DNA of 7,057 nucleotides from Coriobacteriia bacterium (GCA_009784095.1 WRDL01000076.1:1-7057), one strand, 5' to 3'. Counted from the first letter of the stretch, positions 1 through 6,967 are shown. A program made the numbers and translations. The notes: a model not told the origin generated them from the letters alone.

Positions 1-296
1 CGACCGAGTTCGATCTGGGCGAGCATGCCAAGGTGATGATACTGTCTATCCCCGAAGGACACGACAAACCTTACAAATATCCCAATATCTTCCAGATCTC
101 ACAAGCGATCATACTCAACAAGTACGACACGCTGCCGGTCTTCGACTTCAACGAAGAGGAGTTCGAAAGCCAGGTCAAGACGCTCAACCCGAAGGCACCC
201 CTGTTCAAGATGGCATCCACGAAAGGTGAGGGTGTCGAGCCGTGGATCGAATGGCTGCGCGAGCGTATCGAAACGGCAAGGAGTACCGCTTCGTGA
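1..296 (+). CDS. hypB: Hydrogenase nickel incorporation GTPase HypB (C-terminal part, 5' end outside window)
   Basis: About 97 codons are visible, in frame from nt 3 to the TGA at 294-296; the N-terminal half (P-loop, metal sites) is off the left edge. What remains matches the end of the SIMIBI-class G domain of HypB. The segment FDLGEHAKVMIL followed by S-x-P-E-G-x-D-K-P-x-K-Y-P is the family signature. NKYD at nt 117-128 is the G4 guanine-specificity motif, and ASTKGEG near nt 214-234 fits the G5 loop, with a final WIEWL helix. HypB is a cytoplasmic GTPase that, with HypA, delivers nickel to the large subunit of [NiFe]-hydrogenases. This implies a hydrogenase and other hyp genes upstream, which I cannot see. 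Its stop codon overlaps the topoisomerase start by 4 nt (GTGA), so the two genes are probably co-transcribed and translationally coupled. The short list of related GTPases (UreG, CooC) fits less well because of the LSxxEGxDKPxKYP segment. Confidence 0.92.
   Translation, partial: TEFDLGEHAKVMILSIPEGHDKPYKYPNIFQISQAIILNKYDTLPVFDFNEEEFESQVKTLNPKAPLFKMASTKGEGVEPWIEWLRERIETARSTAS
278..283 (+). promoter_or_regulatory. Shine-Dalgarno site deciding the topoisomerase start
   Basis: AAGGAG lies 9 nt upstream of GTG 293, inside the end of hypB. It supports the GTG at 293 over the GTG at 242. Translation from 293 also begins exactly where the Toprim fold begins in the family, with the RLIVTEK strand at residues 2-8. 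Confidence 0.75.
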
Positions 297-2881
297 GACT
301 GATCGTAACTGAGAAGAATATCGCCGCGAAGAAGATCGCCGATCTGCTCGCGGATACCAAAGTAAAGAATGACAAGGTCTATAATACGCCGGTCTATCGG
401 TTCGAGACCGATGGGGTCGAGCAGGTCGCACTCGGTCTGAAGGGCCACATCCTTGGTGTTGATTTCCCCAAAGAACTCACCTATTCCAAGCGGGGAGGCT
501 GGAACGCGCACTGGGCAGAAGGTGATAATACCACCGCTGAGCTGGCAAAAGACCTGGCGACACCACCCTGGAAGAGCAACCGACGTCCGTTCACCAAGGA
601 TGGATTGGCGCTCTCCAGCTGGTCGATGTCGATCCTCCCTTATCTGATCTATGCACCGGTCGGTAAGTATCCTGCGGAAAAGGACCTGATACGCTCACTC
701 AAGTCACTGGCGAAAAAGGCCGATGAGATCGTGATCGCGACCGACTTCGACCGTGAGGGAGAGTTAATAGGGAGCGATGCGCGCAATATCGTGTTGGCAG
801 CCAACCCGGACGCGGTGATACATCGGGCGCGCTACAGCGCGATCACCAAACAGGAGATCACCCATGCGTTCGACAACCTCGCCGAACTTGACGATGATCT
901 CGCCCAATCGGGTGAAGCGCGTCAAGATATCGACCTGATCTGGGGCGCGGTCCTGACCCGCTATCTGACTAAAGCTCGTTTTTCCGGTCTGGGCAAACCG
1001 CGCAGCGCCGGGCGCGTGCAGACACCGACGCTCAAGCTGATCGTTGATAAAGAGGCCGAGCGCGATGCGTTCATCGCCGAGGACTACTGGGTCCTGCTCG
1101 CTGAGTTGGTCGCGGATTCCGGTGAGGCATTCGTAGCGCGGCACACGACAAATCACTTCAAAGTACAAGCAGAGGCCGAGGCGGCCTATCAGAACGTCAA
1201 CTCGCAGGTCGGCAAATTGGATGGAGCGAGCATTACCACGGTCGATGCGAAAAAGCGCGCGACCAAACCTCCGATCCCGCTCAACACGACCGCGCTGCAA
1301 GCAGCGGCGGCAGCCGAGGGGCTGTCTCCTGCGCGCACGATGCGCATCGCGGAGTCCCTCTATATGAACGGTCTGATCAGCTATCCGCGTGTGGACAATA
1401 CCGTCTATCCCGCTTCACTCGATAGTAAAGGGATCTTCAAAGAGCTCGAGAAGGTCGACGAGTATCGTTCTTACGTACAGGCGCTGCTCAAGAAGCCGCT
1501 GCGCGCGACCAGAGGTGCGAAAGAGACGACCGATCACCCGCCGATCCATCCGACCGGCGCAGGATCTCAGGCCAAATTGCGCCCTGAGGAGTGGAAGCTC
1601 TACAACCTGATCGCTCGTCGATTCATTGCGACGTTCTCCGATCAGGCGATCTATGAGGATACCACCTTGGGCATTGCGATAGACGGAGAAGCATTCGTGT
1701 CCAAGGGCACGGTTTTGGTATCTCCCGGTTTTCGCGCGGTCTATCCGTATGGCGCGCGCAAGCAAGAGGAACTACCCAAGGTCGATGAGGGCGACACGTG
1801 CGCGGTCGATGCGGTCACGCTCGATCAGCGTCAGACGAAACCACCGGCGCGCTACGGCGAGGGTGGCATCATCACCACCATGGAAAAGCTCGGGTTGGGC
1901 ACCAAGTCGACCCGTCACTCGATCATCCAGACTCTGATCGATCGCGCCTATGTGCAGGTCAAAGACAAATCGCTCAAGCCCACGATGCTGGGTGTAGCGG
2001 TCATCGATGCGCTTTCCACATTCGCCGATCCGATCGTGACCCCTCAGATGACAGCCAATCTCGAGGACGAGATGCTCCAGATCGCTGCCGGGGACAAGCA
2101 GCGGATCGATGTCGTCAACCACTCACGCGATATGCTCGATGAGGTCATGATCCGTCTGCTCGACAAAGTCGATGAGGTCAGCGAGAAGCTAAAGGACGCG
2201 GCGGTCGCCGACGCGAAGGTCGGCACGTGTTTGACTTGCGGGCGCGACCTTTTGGTCCGCAGCAATCTCAAGACCCGCGGTCAATTCGTGGGATGTGCGG
2301 GATGGCCCGATTGCGAGAAGACCTATCCGCTTCCCCAAGGAAAGATCGAACCGCTCGAAGATGTCTGCGAGGTCTGCGGAGCTCCCAGGATCCGCGTGAT
2401 CCAATTCAGGACAAAGCCGATCGAGCGCTGTCTGGATCCCGAATGCGAGACGAACTATGAACCGACGATCGATCTGGGCGAGTGCCCGGTCTGTCGTGTG
2501 GAAGGCTATAAGGCCGATGATGGCGAGATCGGTCATATCATCGGTCAGCGCAATCCCAAGACGCTCAAGCGCTTTGCCCGCTGCACTGCGTTCGATCAGT
2601 GTAATGTGAGCTACGCGCTTCCCGGACGCGGCGATATAGAGCCGACCGGCGAGTACTGCAAGACCTGCGGTGCCCCCGAGGTGGTCGTTCGCACCGCGCG
2701 CGGACCATGGCGTATCTGCATCGATATGGACTGCCCTGAGAAGGTCGAGGCGGCAAAAGCGAAGACTAAAGCCGCGAAAAGAAAGGCCAAAGGGAAAAAA
2801 CCGAAGAAGGCCAAGCCGAGATCGAAAGCTGCGCCCAAGAAGAGAACGGACGCGATAGCTGAGTCTCCCCCCGGCTCGTAA
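293..2881 (+). CDS. topA: Type IA DNA topoisomerase, archaeal-type, with four C-terminal zinc ribbons
   Basis: An 862-aa type IA topoisomerase that cuts and passes one DNA strand to relax negative supercoils. The Toprim domain starts at residue 1 (RLIVTEK, E7 being the acidic metal ligand) and carries the DFDREGE motif at D151-E157. SAGRVQTPT is at 238-246. The active-site tyrosine is Y364 in LISYPRVDN, followed by R366. DHPPIHPT is at 414-421 and MEKLGLGTKSTRH at 530-542. Bacterial TopA typically begins LVIVESPAKAKTI and has GxITYMRTDS; here the N-terminus, ATDFDREGELIG, GLKGHILGVDFP and SYPRxDNTVYP instead resemble archaeal TopA as I know it. Residues 646-814 form four zinc ribbons with 16 cysteines; residues 815-862 are a Lys/Ala/Arg-rich tail, as seen in many actinobacterial TopA proteins, probably for DNA binding. 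I chose GTG 293 for its SD and the fold start; an upstream GTG at 242 would add 17 residues without family support. It overlaps hypB by 4 nt and is 18 nt before mdh. Whether the genome also has a standard bacterial TopA cannot be seen. Confidence 0.95.
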   Translation: MRLIVTEKNIAAKKIADLLADTKVKNDKVYNTPVYRFETDGVEQVALGLKGHILGVDFPKELTYSKRGGWNAHWAEGDNTTAELAKDLATPPWKSNRRPFTKDGLALSSWSMSILPYLIYAPVGKYPAEKDLIRSLKSLAKKADEIVIATDFDREGELIGSDARNIVLAANPDAVIHRARYSAITKQEITHAFDNLAELDDDLAQSGEARQDIDLIWGAVLTRYLTKARFSGLGKPRSAGRVQTPTLKLIVDKEAERDAFIAEDYWVLLAELVADSGEAFVARHTTNHFKVQAEAEAAYQNVNSQVGKLDGASITTVDAKKRATKPPIPLNTTALQAAAAAEGLSPARTMRIAESLYMNGLISYPRVDNTVYPASLDSKGIFKELEKVDEYRSYVQALLKKPLRATRGAKETTDHPPIHPTGAGSQAKLRPEEWKLYNLIARRFIATFSDQAIYEDTTLGIAIDGEAFVSKGTVLVSPGFRAVYPYGARKQEELPKVDEGDTCAVDAVTLDQRQTKPPARYGEGGIITTMEKLGLGTKSTRHSIIQTLIDRAYVQVKDKSLKPTMLGVAVIDALSTFADPIVTPQMTANLEDEMLQIAAGDKQRIDVVNHSRDMLDEVMIRLLDKVDEVSEKLKDAAVADAKVGTCLTCGRDLLVRSNLKTRGQFVGCAGWPDCEKTYPLPQGKIEPLEDVCEVCGAPRIRVIQFRTKPIERCLDPECETNYEPTIDLGECPVCRVEGYKADDGEIGHIIGQRNPKTLKRFARCTAFDQCNVSYALPGRGDIEPTGEYCKTCGAPEVVVRTARGPWRICIDMDCPEKVEAAKAKTKAAKRKAKGKKPKKAKPRSKAAPKKRTDAIAESPPGS
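2228..2734 (+). repeat. Protein-level tandem duplication of a two-zinc-ribbon module (A-B-A-B) in the topoisomerase C-terminus
   Basis: Four cysteine clusters lie in residues 646-814. A1 is C646/C649/C668/C674, B1 is C692/C695/C713/C718, A2 is C731/C734/C764/C770 and B2 is C789/C792/C809/C814. A ribbons end in CX5C, B ribbons in CX4C. Both A ribbons are followed by Y-x-L-P-x-(0-1)-G-x-I-E-P and then a B ribbon starting C-x-x-C-G-A-P. The order and the shared linker show that a two-ribbon unit was duplicated (nt 2228-2482 and 2483-2734). The DNA copies have diverged, so this is an old event, not a recent nucleotide repeat. Confidence 0.8.
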
Positions 2882-2888
2882 GTACGGA

Positions 2889-2893
2889 AAGGA
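2889..2893 (+). promoter_or_regulatory. Shine-Dalgarno site of mdh
   Basis: AAGGA sits 6 nt before ATG 2900 in the 18-nt topA-mdh gap. The gap is too short for a promoter of its own, which supports co-transcription. Confidence 0.6.
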
Positions 2894-2899
2894 AGACGC

Positions 2900-3838
2900 A
2901 TGAGTGATTTCCCGCAAATAACGATCGTGGGGGCCGGTAACGTGGGCGCGACCGCCGCGCTCTTCACGCTGATGCACGATCTTGCCGACGTGGTACTCAT
3001 CGACGTGGCAGAAGGTCTGCCCCAGGGCAAAGCGCTCGACCTGATGCATACGCGTAGTATCGAGAATTTCGGCCCAACGGTGCGGGGCACCAACGATTAT
3101 CATGACACCGCCGGAAGTGACCTGATCGTCATCACCGCCGGTGTGGCCCGCAAGCCGGGCATGACGCGCGATGATCTTCTCGCGATCAACTCGAAAATAA
3201 TGCGCGACGTCATCGCTGATGCGGTCGCAGCCTCACCGGACGCGCTCGTACTGTGCGTGACCAACCCGCTCGACATCATGACGTATCTGGCGTTCAAAGA
3301 AAGCGGATTGCCCTCGAATCGGGTGCTCGGGATGGGTGGCGTGCTCGACAGTGCGCGCTTCACCTACGCGATCGCCGAGGCGACCGGTGCCCCACTTGAC
3401 GCGATCGATGCGTTGGCGATCGGCGCTCATGGCGATGCGATGACCCCGATAGCGGCGCATTCCACCGTCGACGATCAGGCGATCACCGAAACTCTGCCGG
3501 TTGAGCAGATCGATGCGCTCGTTGAGCGTACCACCTTCGGTGGCGCCGAGGTCGTCGCGCTGCTTAAGACCGGTTCTGCGTTCGTGGCTCCGGCTGCAAG
3601 CGTGGTCGCGATGGTGCGCGCGCTGCTCAGCGATAAAGTGACCGAGCTGCCGAGCTGTGTCTATCTGCAAGGTCAATACGGTATCGATGATGTCTACATG
3701 AGTGTGCCGGCACGCATTAACAAGACCGGAGTGGTCTCAGTTGAGGAGATCGAGCTCGGAAAGACCGATCTGGCGCGTCTGCAGCAAAGCGCCGCAACGG
3801 TCGCAACCGCTCTCGATGAGCTCGGACTGCGCGGATAG
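2900..3838 (+). CDS. mdh: NAD-dependent malate dehydrogenase (LDH-like type)
   Basis: A 312-aa cytoplasmic enzyme interconverting malate and oxaloacetate with NAD(H). The Rossmann dinucleotide motif GAGNVG is at 11-16, and D35 at the end of the second strand favours NAD over NADP. The substrate loop reads ARKPGM with R84 and, further on, R90; arginine at this place, rather than glutamine, marks malate rather than lactate specificity. N122 in VTNPLD, D150 and R153 in LDSARF, and the catalytic H177 in GAHGD complete the active site. The length is normal for the LDH-like MDH group found in many anaerobes and in Chloroflexus-type bacteria. It follows the topoisomerase after 18 nt and precedes fumarase alpha by 12 nt, so it supplies malate to, or takes it from, the fumarase encoded next. 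No unusual residue was noticed. Confidence 0.95.
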   Translation: MSDFPQITIVGAGNVGATAALFTLMHDLADVVLIDVAEGLPQGKALDLMHTRSIENFGPTVRGTNDYHDTAGSDLIVITAGVARKPGMTRDDLLAINSKIMRDVIADAVAASPDALVLCVTNPLDIMTYLAFKESGLPSNRVLGMGGVLDSARFTYAIAEATGAPLDAIDALAIGAHGDAMTPIAAHSTVDDQAITETLPVEQIDALVERTTFGGAEVVALLKTGSAFVAPAASVVAMVRALLSDKVTELPSCVYLQGQYGIDDVYMSVPARINKTGVVSVEEIELGKTDLARLQQSAATVATALDELGLRG

Positions 3839-3850
3839 GGACCACGATCC

Positions 3851-4795
3851 ATGACAACGCTACGTCATATCGTTTCTGCTGAGGTGATCGCGCGAACGAT
3901 CGAGCCGCTTCTGGCTGAGTGCGCGACCGTTCTGCGCGCCGATATCATCGATGCGCTTATTGGCGCCCGAGAGAGTGAGCGCTCCTCCTCTGCTCAGCGC
4001 GTCCTCGACCAGATCTTGGACAACGCGCGCATCGCACGTGAGAAGGATCTTCCGCTCTGCCAAGACACCGGTTCGGTATGGGTCTTGATCGAGCTCGACC
4101 GCGACGTCGAGCTATCCGGCGATATCCAAGGTGAGCTCGACCGCGAGGTCGCGAAGGTGTGGAACGCGCAGGGACTACGCGCCGGCATCGTCGCTGACGC
4201 ATTGGTCGATCGTACGAACACGACCGACAATACACCGGTCTTTCTCGAGATAACACCTTTAATGGCAGACGTGTACTCGAAATACAAGCCTGCGATTCCC
4301 GGAGCGCGCGTCTCGGTCATGCTCAAAGGGGCGGGAAGTGATAACGCCTCACAGGTGATCATGCTCAGTCCCGCCCAGACACCTGCAGCGATAGAGGCGG
4401 CGCTGATAGAGCTGGTCAAAGATAAAGGATCGATGGCATGTCCTCCGCTGGTGATCGGTGTCGGGGTGGGCTCCACCTTCGACAAGGTCGCCAGTTTGAG
4501 CAAGAAGGCACTGTTGCGCACCCTTGACAGCGAACATCCGGACCCGGAGATCGCCGCGCTTGAGGCGCAGCTACTCGATGCGGTCAACAATACCGGGATC
4601 GGTCCGGCGGGATTGGGCGGGGACACCACCGCGCTGCGTGTGTTCATAAATACCGCGCCGGCTCACATCGCGGCACTTCCGGTCGCGATCAATCTGGGAT
4701 GCAGCGCGCTTCGTTGCCGCACCGTCCACATTGACGGTGTCGAGCAACAATGCGTAACTCTCCCACTCGATTGTGAGGCATCGTATGGTCCGTAG
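3851..4795 (+). CDS. fumA: Class I fumarate hydratase, alpha subunit ([4Fe-4S])
   Basis: A 314-aa N-terminal-half subunit of the two-subunit iron-sulfur fumarase, which interconverts malate and fumarate. The three expected cluster cysteines are present: C70 in LPLCQDTG, C197 in ACPPLVIGVGVGST and C284 in INLGCSALRC. D72, R121 (DRTNTTDN) and H272, which lies 12 residues before C284, match active-site positions known from the Leishmania class I fumarase; I aligned these by spacing from memory. Oddities: the usual PKGGGSEN loop reads LKGAGSDN, and the usual CHAARH after the third cluster cysteine reads CSALRC, adding C289. ATG 3851 has only a modest SD-like AGGGA about 9 nt upstream, in the 12-nt gap after mdh. 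The last 11 nt overlap the transporter gene. The related L-tartrate dehydratase alpha (TtdA) is the alternative; the mdh neighbour favours fumarase. The symbol denotes the alpha subunit, not the one-chain E. coli FumA. Confidence 0.9.
   Translation: MTTLRHIVSAEVIARTIEPLLAECATVLRADIIDALIGARESERSSSAQRVLDQILDNARIAREKDLPLCQDTGSVWVLIELDRDVELSGDIQGELDREVAKVWNAQGLRAGIVADALVDRTNTTDNTPVFLEITPLMADVYSKYKPAIPGARVSVMLKGAGSDNASQVIMLSPAQTPAAIEAALIELVKDKGSMACPPLVIGVGVGSTFDKVASLSKKALLRTLDSEHPDPEIAALEAQLLDAVNNTGIGPAGLGGDTTALRVFINTAPAHIAALPVAINLGCSALRCRTVHIDGVEQQCVTLPLDCEASYGP
4775..4778 (+). promoter_or_regulatory. Shine-Dalgarno site deciding the transporter start
   Basis: GAGG inside the end of fumarase alpha lies 6 nt before ATG 4785. 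An earlier in-frame GTG at 4773 would add only four residues and lacks a well-placed SD, so ATG 4785 is preferred. Confidence 0.55.
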
Positions 4796-6380
4796 AGATC
4801 TCAACCCCCTGCAAGATCCGCAGGTCTATGAGGACGCTTCGGTGCCTCAAGAGACGTCACACACGAGTGAGCCCTTCAGAAAAGACAAGGTATCACGCCT
4901 TGACGAAACGGTGGCAGCTGATATTCTCGCCACCTCGTCTCTGAGCGATCATGACGATAAAGGAGCGTGGGGACGGCTCGCAAAAAACCCCAACTTCCGT
5001 AAGATGTGGATAGCCCAGTTCGTCACCGGACTGGGTGATTGGCTGATAATCGGTATACTGATGCCGCTGGTGACCGCGCTCTCCGGTGGTTCATCGTTCG
5101 CGGTCGCCGGAATACTGATCGCGAAGATCCTTCCCTCGCTGCTGCTCTCGAGCTTCGTGGGTGTGTTCGTCGACTATTTCGATCGGCGCAAGATCATGAT
5201 CGTGACCGATCTGATCCGCGTCGTGCTCACGCTGATTCTTTTGACCACCAACTCGCTTGCTGCCATCTATATGGTGGTGTTCTTGATGGAGGTCGTCGCT
5301 CTTTTCTTCTGGCCAGCGCGCAACTCCCTGATACCGCACCTGGTGGACGAGAGCGATGTCAGCGTCGCGAACAGTTTCATGTACACCACGCAGCAGGCGT
5401 CGATGATCGTCGGTCTGGCGGCATCAGGCGCGATCCTGGCCGGATTCTCCGCGCTCGTCAACGTCATATTCGACATCGCGCACTTGCTTCCGACGATGAC
5501 CCATTCGTTCATCGACGCATTGGTCCCGATGTTCGTCGGCGCGAAGGCCGGCTACATCCTCAATGCTTTGACCTTCATGTTCAGCGCGTTCATGATCCAT
5601 CGGGTCGGTGGTTTGGAAGGCAAGACCGCGCCTGCGGAGAAGAAACTCGATCTCTCGGTGGTCAAAGATGACGCGCTCGAGTCATTCAGGTTCATTACCT
5701 CGCACGAAGAGCTGCGCGGTCTTTTGGTCACGGTCTTTTTCGCAGTCGTGGGAGGAGGCGCGATCGTGCCGGTCGGTCTCGACCACATCGCGGCGATGCA
5801 GGGGGTGATCCCCGGTGCCGACCATATCGAGTGGCTCGCGACCTTCTCGGGAAGCCGACAGACGTTCGTCATGACGTTTCTGGCGATCGGTATGGCGATC
5901 GGCGCGATACTGATACCGCGCATCGAGAAAAAGATCCCGGTCCGTATATTTTTCCCGGTATCAGCGCTGTTCGTCGCGTTCGGGATGATCGGGTTCGCGT
6001 TGACCAACCAATACTTCGTCGCGTGTCTGTATGCGATAGCTGCGGGCTTCTTCGTCGCCTCGCTGACGGTCGGCGGCAACAATTACATCGTGCAGGAGGT
6101 CGACGACTCGATCCGCGGACGCGTATTCACCGCACTTGAGAGTGTGATCCGCGTCTCGTTGCTGGTTTCGATGATCGTGATCGCACCGCTCAGCGACATC
6201 GTTGGAGGCGCGATGCGCCAATTCCTCGAATATGAGGGGGTCACCACGTTCTTCGGATTGCCGATGACCGGCGCGCGTATCACGCTGGTACTCTCCGCAT
6301 GCATCGTATTCGCCGCAGGGCTCTACGGTTTCAAGAAACTCTATTGGGAAAAGCGTGATGAACTTGTCTCAGCGACCTGA
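4785..6380 (+). CDS. MFS transporter, MFS_3/EntS-like, inside the fumarase gene pair
   Basis: A 531-aa membrane protein. Residues 1 to about 73 are hydrophilic and rich in charged residues, Ser and Thr, with no signal peptide: an unusually long cytoplasmic N-terminus. About twelve hydrophobic segments follow, near residues 75-99, 104-129, 136-156, 158-176, 204-226, 254-271, 312-332, 361-379, 387-407, 409-429, 454-474 and 498-518. GVFVDYFDRRK at 126-136 between TM2 and TM3 is MFS motif A, and IRGRVF near 443-448 between TM10 and TM11 is typical of the MFS_3 group (EntS, MefA-like exporters). Extra loops lie between TM5-TM6, TM7-TM8 and TM11-TM12. The substrate cannot be read from the sequence. 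The gene overlaps fumarase alpha by 11 nt and fumarase beta by 23 nt, so it must be co-translated with them. Transport of a C4 acid or of a fumarase-linked metabolite is possible, but this family is better known for siderophore and drug export. Confidence 0.88.
   Translation: MVRRDLNPLQDPQVYEDASVPQETSHTSEPFRKDKVSRLDETVAADILATSSLSDHDDKGAWGRLAKNPNFRKMWIAQFVTGLGDWLIIGILMPLVTALSGGSSFAVAGILIAKILPSLLLSSFVGVFVDYFDRRKIMIVTDLIRVVLTLILLTTNSLAAIYMVVFLMEVVALFFWPARNSLIPHLVDESDVSVANSFMYTTQQASMIVGLAASGAILAGFSALVNVIFDIAHLLPTMTHSFIDALVPMFVGAKAGYILNALTFMFSAFMIHRVGGLEGKTAPAEKKLDLSVVKDDALESFRFITSHEELRGLLVTVFFAVVGGGAIVPVGLDHIAAMQGVIPGADHIEWLATFSGSRQTFVMTFLAIGMAIGAILIPRIEKKIPVRIFFPVSALFVAFGMIGFALTNQYFVACLYAIAAGFFVASLTVGGNNYIVQEVDDSIRGRVFTALESVIRVSLLVSMIVIAPLSDIVGGAMRQFLEYEGVTTFFGLPMTGARITLVLSACIVFAAGLYGFKKLYWEKRDELVSAT
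6346..6350 (+). promoter_or_regulatory. Shine-Dalgarno site of fumarase beta
   Basis: GGGAA lies 7 nt before ATG 6358, inside the transporter gene. A GTG directly upstream at 6355 is in frame but would be only 4 nt from this site, so ATG 6358 is the better start. Confidence 0.5.
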
Positions 6381-6945
6381 CAAGACGATCGAGATCCGTA
6401 AATGCGCCGACAACTCGGTGTGTACCGATCTTCGCGAGCTGCGAGTCGGCGACGAGTGTCTGTTGAGCGGACCGATCTATACGGTACGCGACGCGACGTG
6501 CAAACGCCTGATCGAAGAGATGGAAGAGCAGGGCGCTTTGCCGTATGGGCTTGAAGGACAGATGCTCTTTTTTGCCGGCCCGACCCCTGCGAGAGCAGGA
6601 CAGCCGATAGGAAGTATCGGGCCGACCACCGCGCGGCGCATGGATGCGGCGACCGTCGCGCTCATGGGCGCCGGCATCATCGCGACCCTGGGCAAGGGAT
6701 CACGCTCACCTGAGATCGCCGAGGTCTGCAAGCGAGTGGACGGAGTGTATTTCGGTGCGGTCGGCGGTATTGCGGCACTGAGCGCCCAACAGGTGCGCGA
6801 CGCGCAGATGATCGCATACGAAGAGCTCGGATGTGAAGCATTGATGCGCTTGGATCTTGTCGAGTTCCCGGTGTTCGTAGCGCTCGATACCGAAGGGACC
6901 GATTGGTATCAAGAAGCTCCGAAGCAGTTTTTGAAAAGCATATAA
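6358..6945 (+). CDS. fumB: Class I fumarate hydratase, beta subunit
   Basis: A 195-aa C-terminal-half subunit completing the iron-sulfur fumarase. Recognisable family motifs are SGPIYTVRD (37-45), LFFAGPTP (70-77), GPTTARRMD (88-96), GKGSRS (112-117) and VYFGAVGGIAAL (130-141), then a C-terminal FPVFVALDTEG strand. R44, T90, R94 and K113 fall at, or within one residue of, the spacing of the substrate-binding residues R421, T467, R471 and K491 of the Leishmania enzyme, from memory. The subunit should therefore be active. The odd point is RDATCKR at 44-50: the usual motif is RDxAHxR, so C48 stands where His is expected. The gene overlaps the transporter by 23 nt and is separated from the alpha subunit by about 1.56 kb. 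Equal synthesis of the two subunits then depends on coupling through the transporter. TtdB (tartrate dehydratase beta) is the alternative, less likely next to mdh. Confidence 0.9.
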   Translation: MNLSQRPDKTIEIRKCADNSVCTDLRELRVGDECLLSGPIYTVRDATCKRLIEEMEEQGALPYGLEGQMLFFAGPTPARAGQPIGSIGPTTARRMDAATVALMGAGIIATLGKGSRSPEIAEVCKRVDGVYFGAVGGIAALSAQQVRDAQMIAYEELGCEALMRLDLVEFPVFVALDTEGTDWYQEAPKQFLKSI

Positions 6946-6967
6946 GGGCACTTCACAGACGGAGAGC

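Larger units (their letters stand above)
1..6945 (+). other. Probable single operon: hypB-topA-mdh-fumarase alpha-MFS-fumarase beta
   Basis: All six genes point the same way with junctions of -4, +18, +12, -11 and -23 nt. No gap is long enough for a promoter plus terminator, and I saw no terminator hairpin between genes. Transcription must start upstream of the window unless a promoter lies inside a gene. Confidence 0.75.

Noticed and set aside
242..292. Upstream GTG start adding 17 residues to the topoisomerase
   Set aside because: The added residues are the hypB end read in another frame, have no family match, and the better SD serves GTG 293.
1870..1884. CATCATCACCACCAT run that looks like a vector His-tag
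   Set aside because: In the true frame it encodes G-I-I-T-T-M, part of the conserved segment before MEKLGLGTKSTRH of type IA topoisomerases. It is natural sequence, not cloning residue.
2189..3103. 304-codon ORF on the minus strand across the topoisomerase end and mdh start
   Set aside because: It lies opposite two well-supported genes, and its product has no recognisable fold. Long antisense frames are expected at this GC content. The same applies to minus-strand frames at 3994-4647, 5552-6082 and 764-1300.
5039..5671. 210-codon plus-strand frame inside the transporter gene
   Set aside because: It is Arg/Asp-rich and low in hydrophobic order, as expected of a shifted reading of a GC-rich gene; the transporter frame carries clear membrane segments and motif A.
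3851..6945. Alpha and beta subunits as L-tartrate dehydratase (TtdAB)
   Set aside because: The families are related and cannot be fully separated by eye, but the adjoining malate dehydrogenase makes fumarase the simpler reading.
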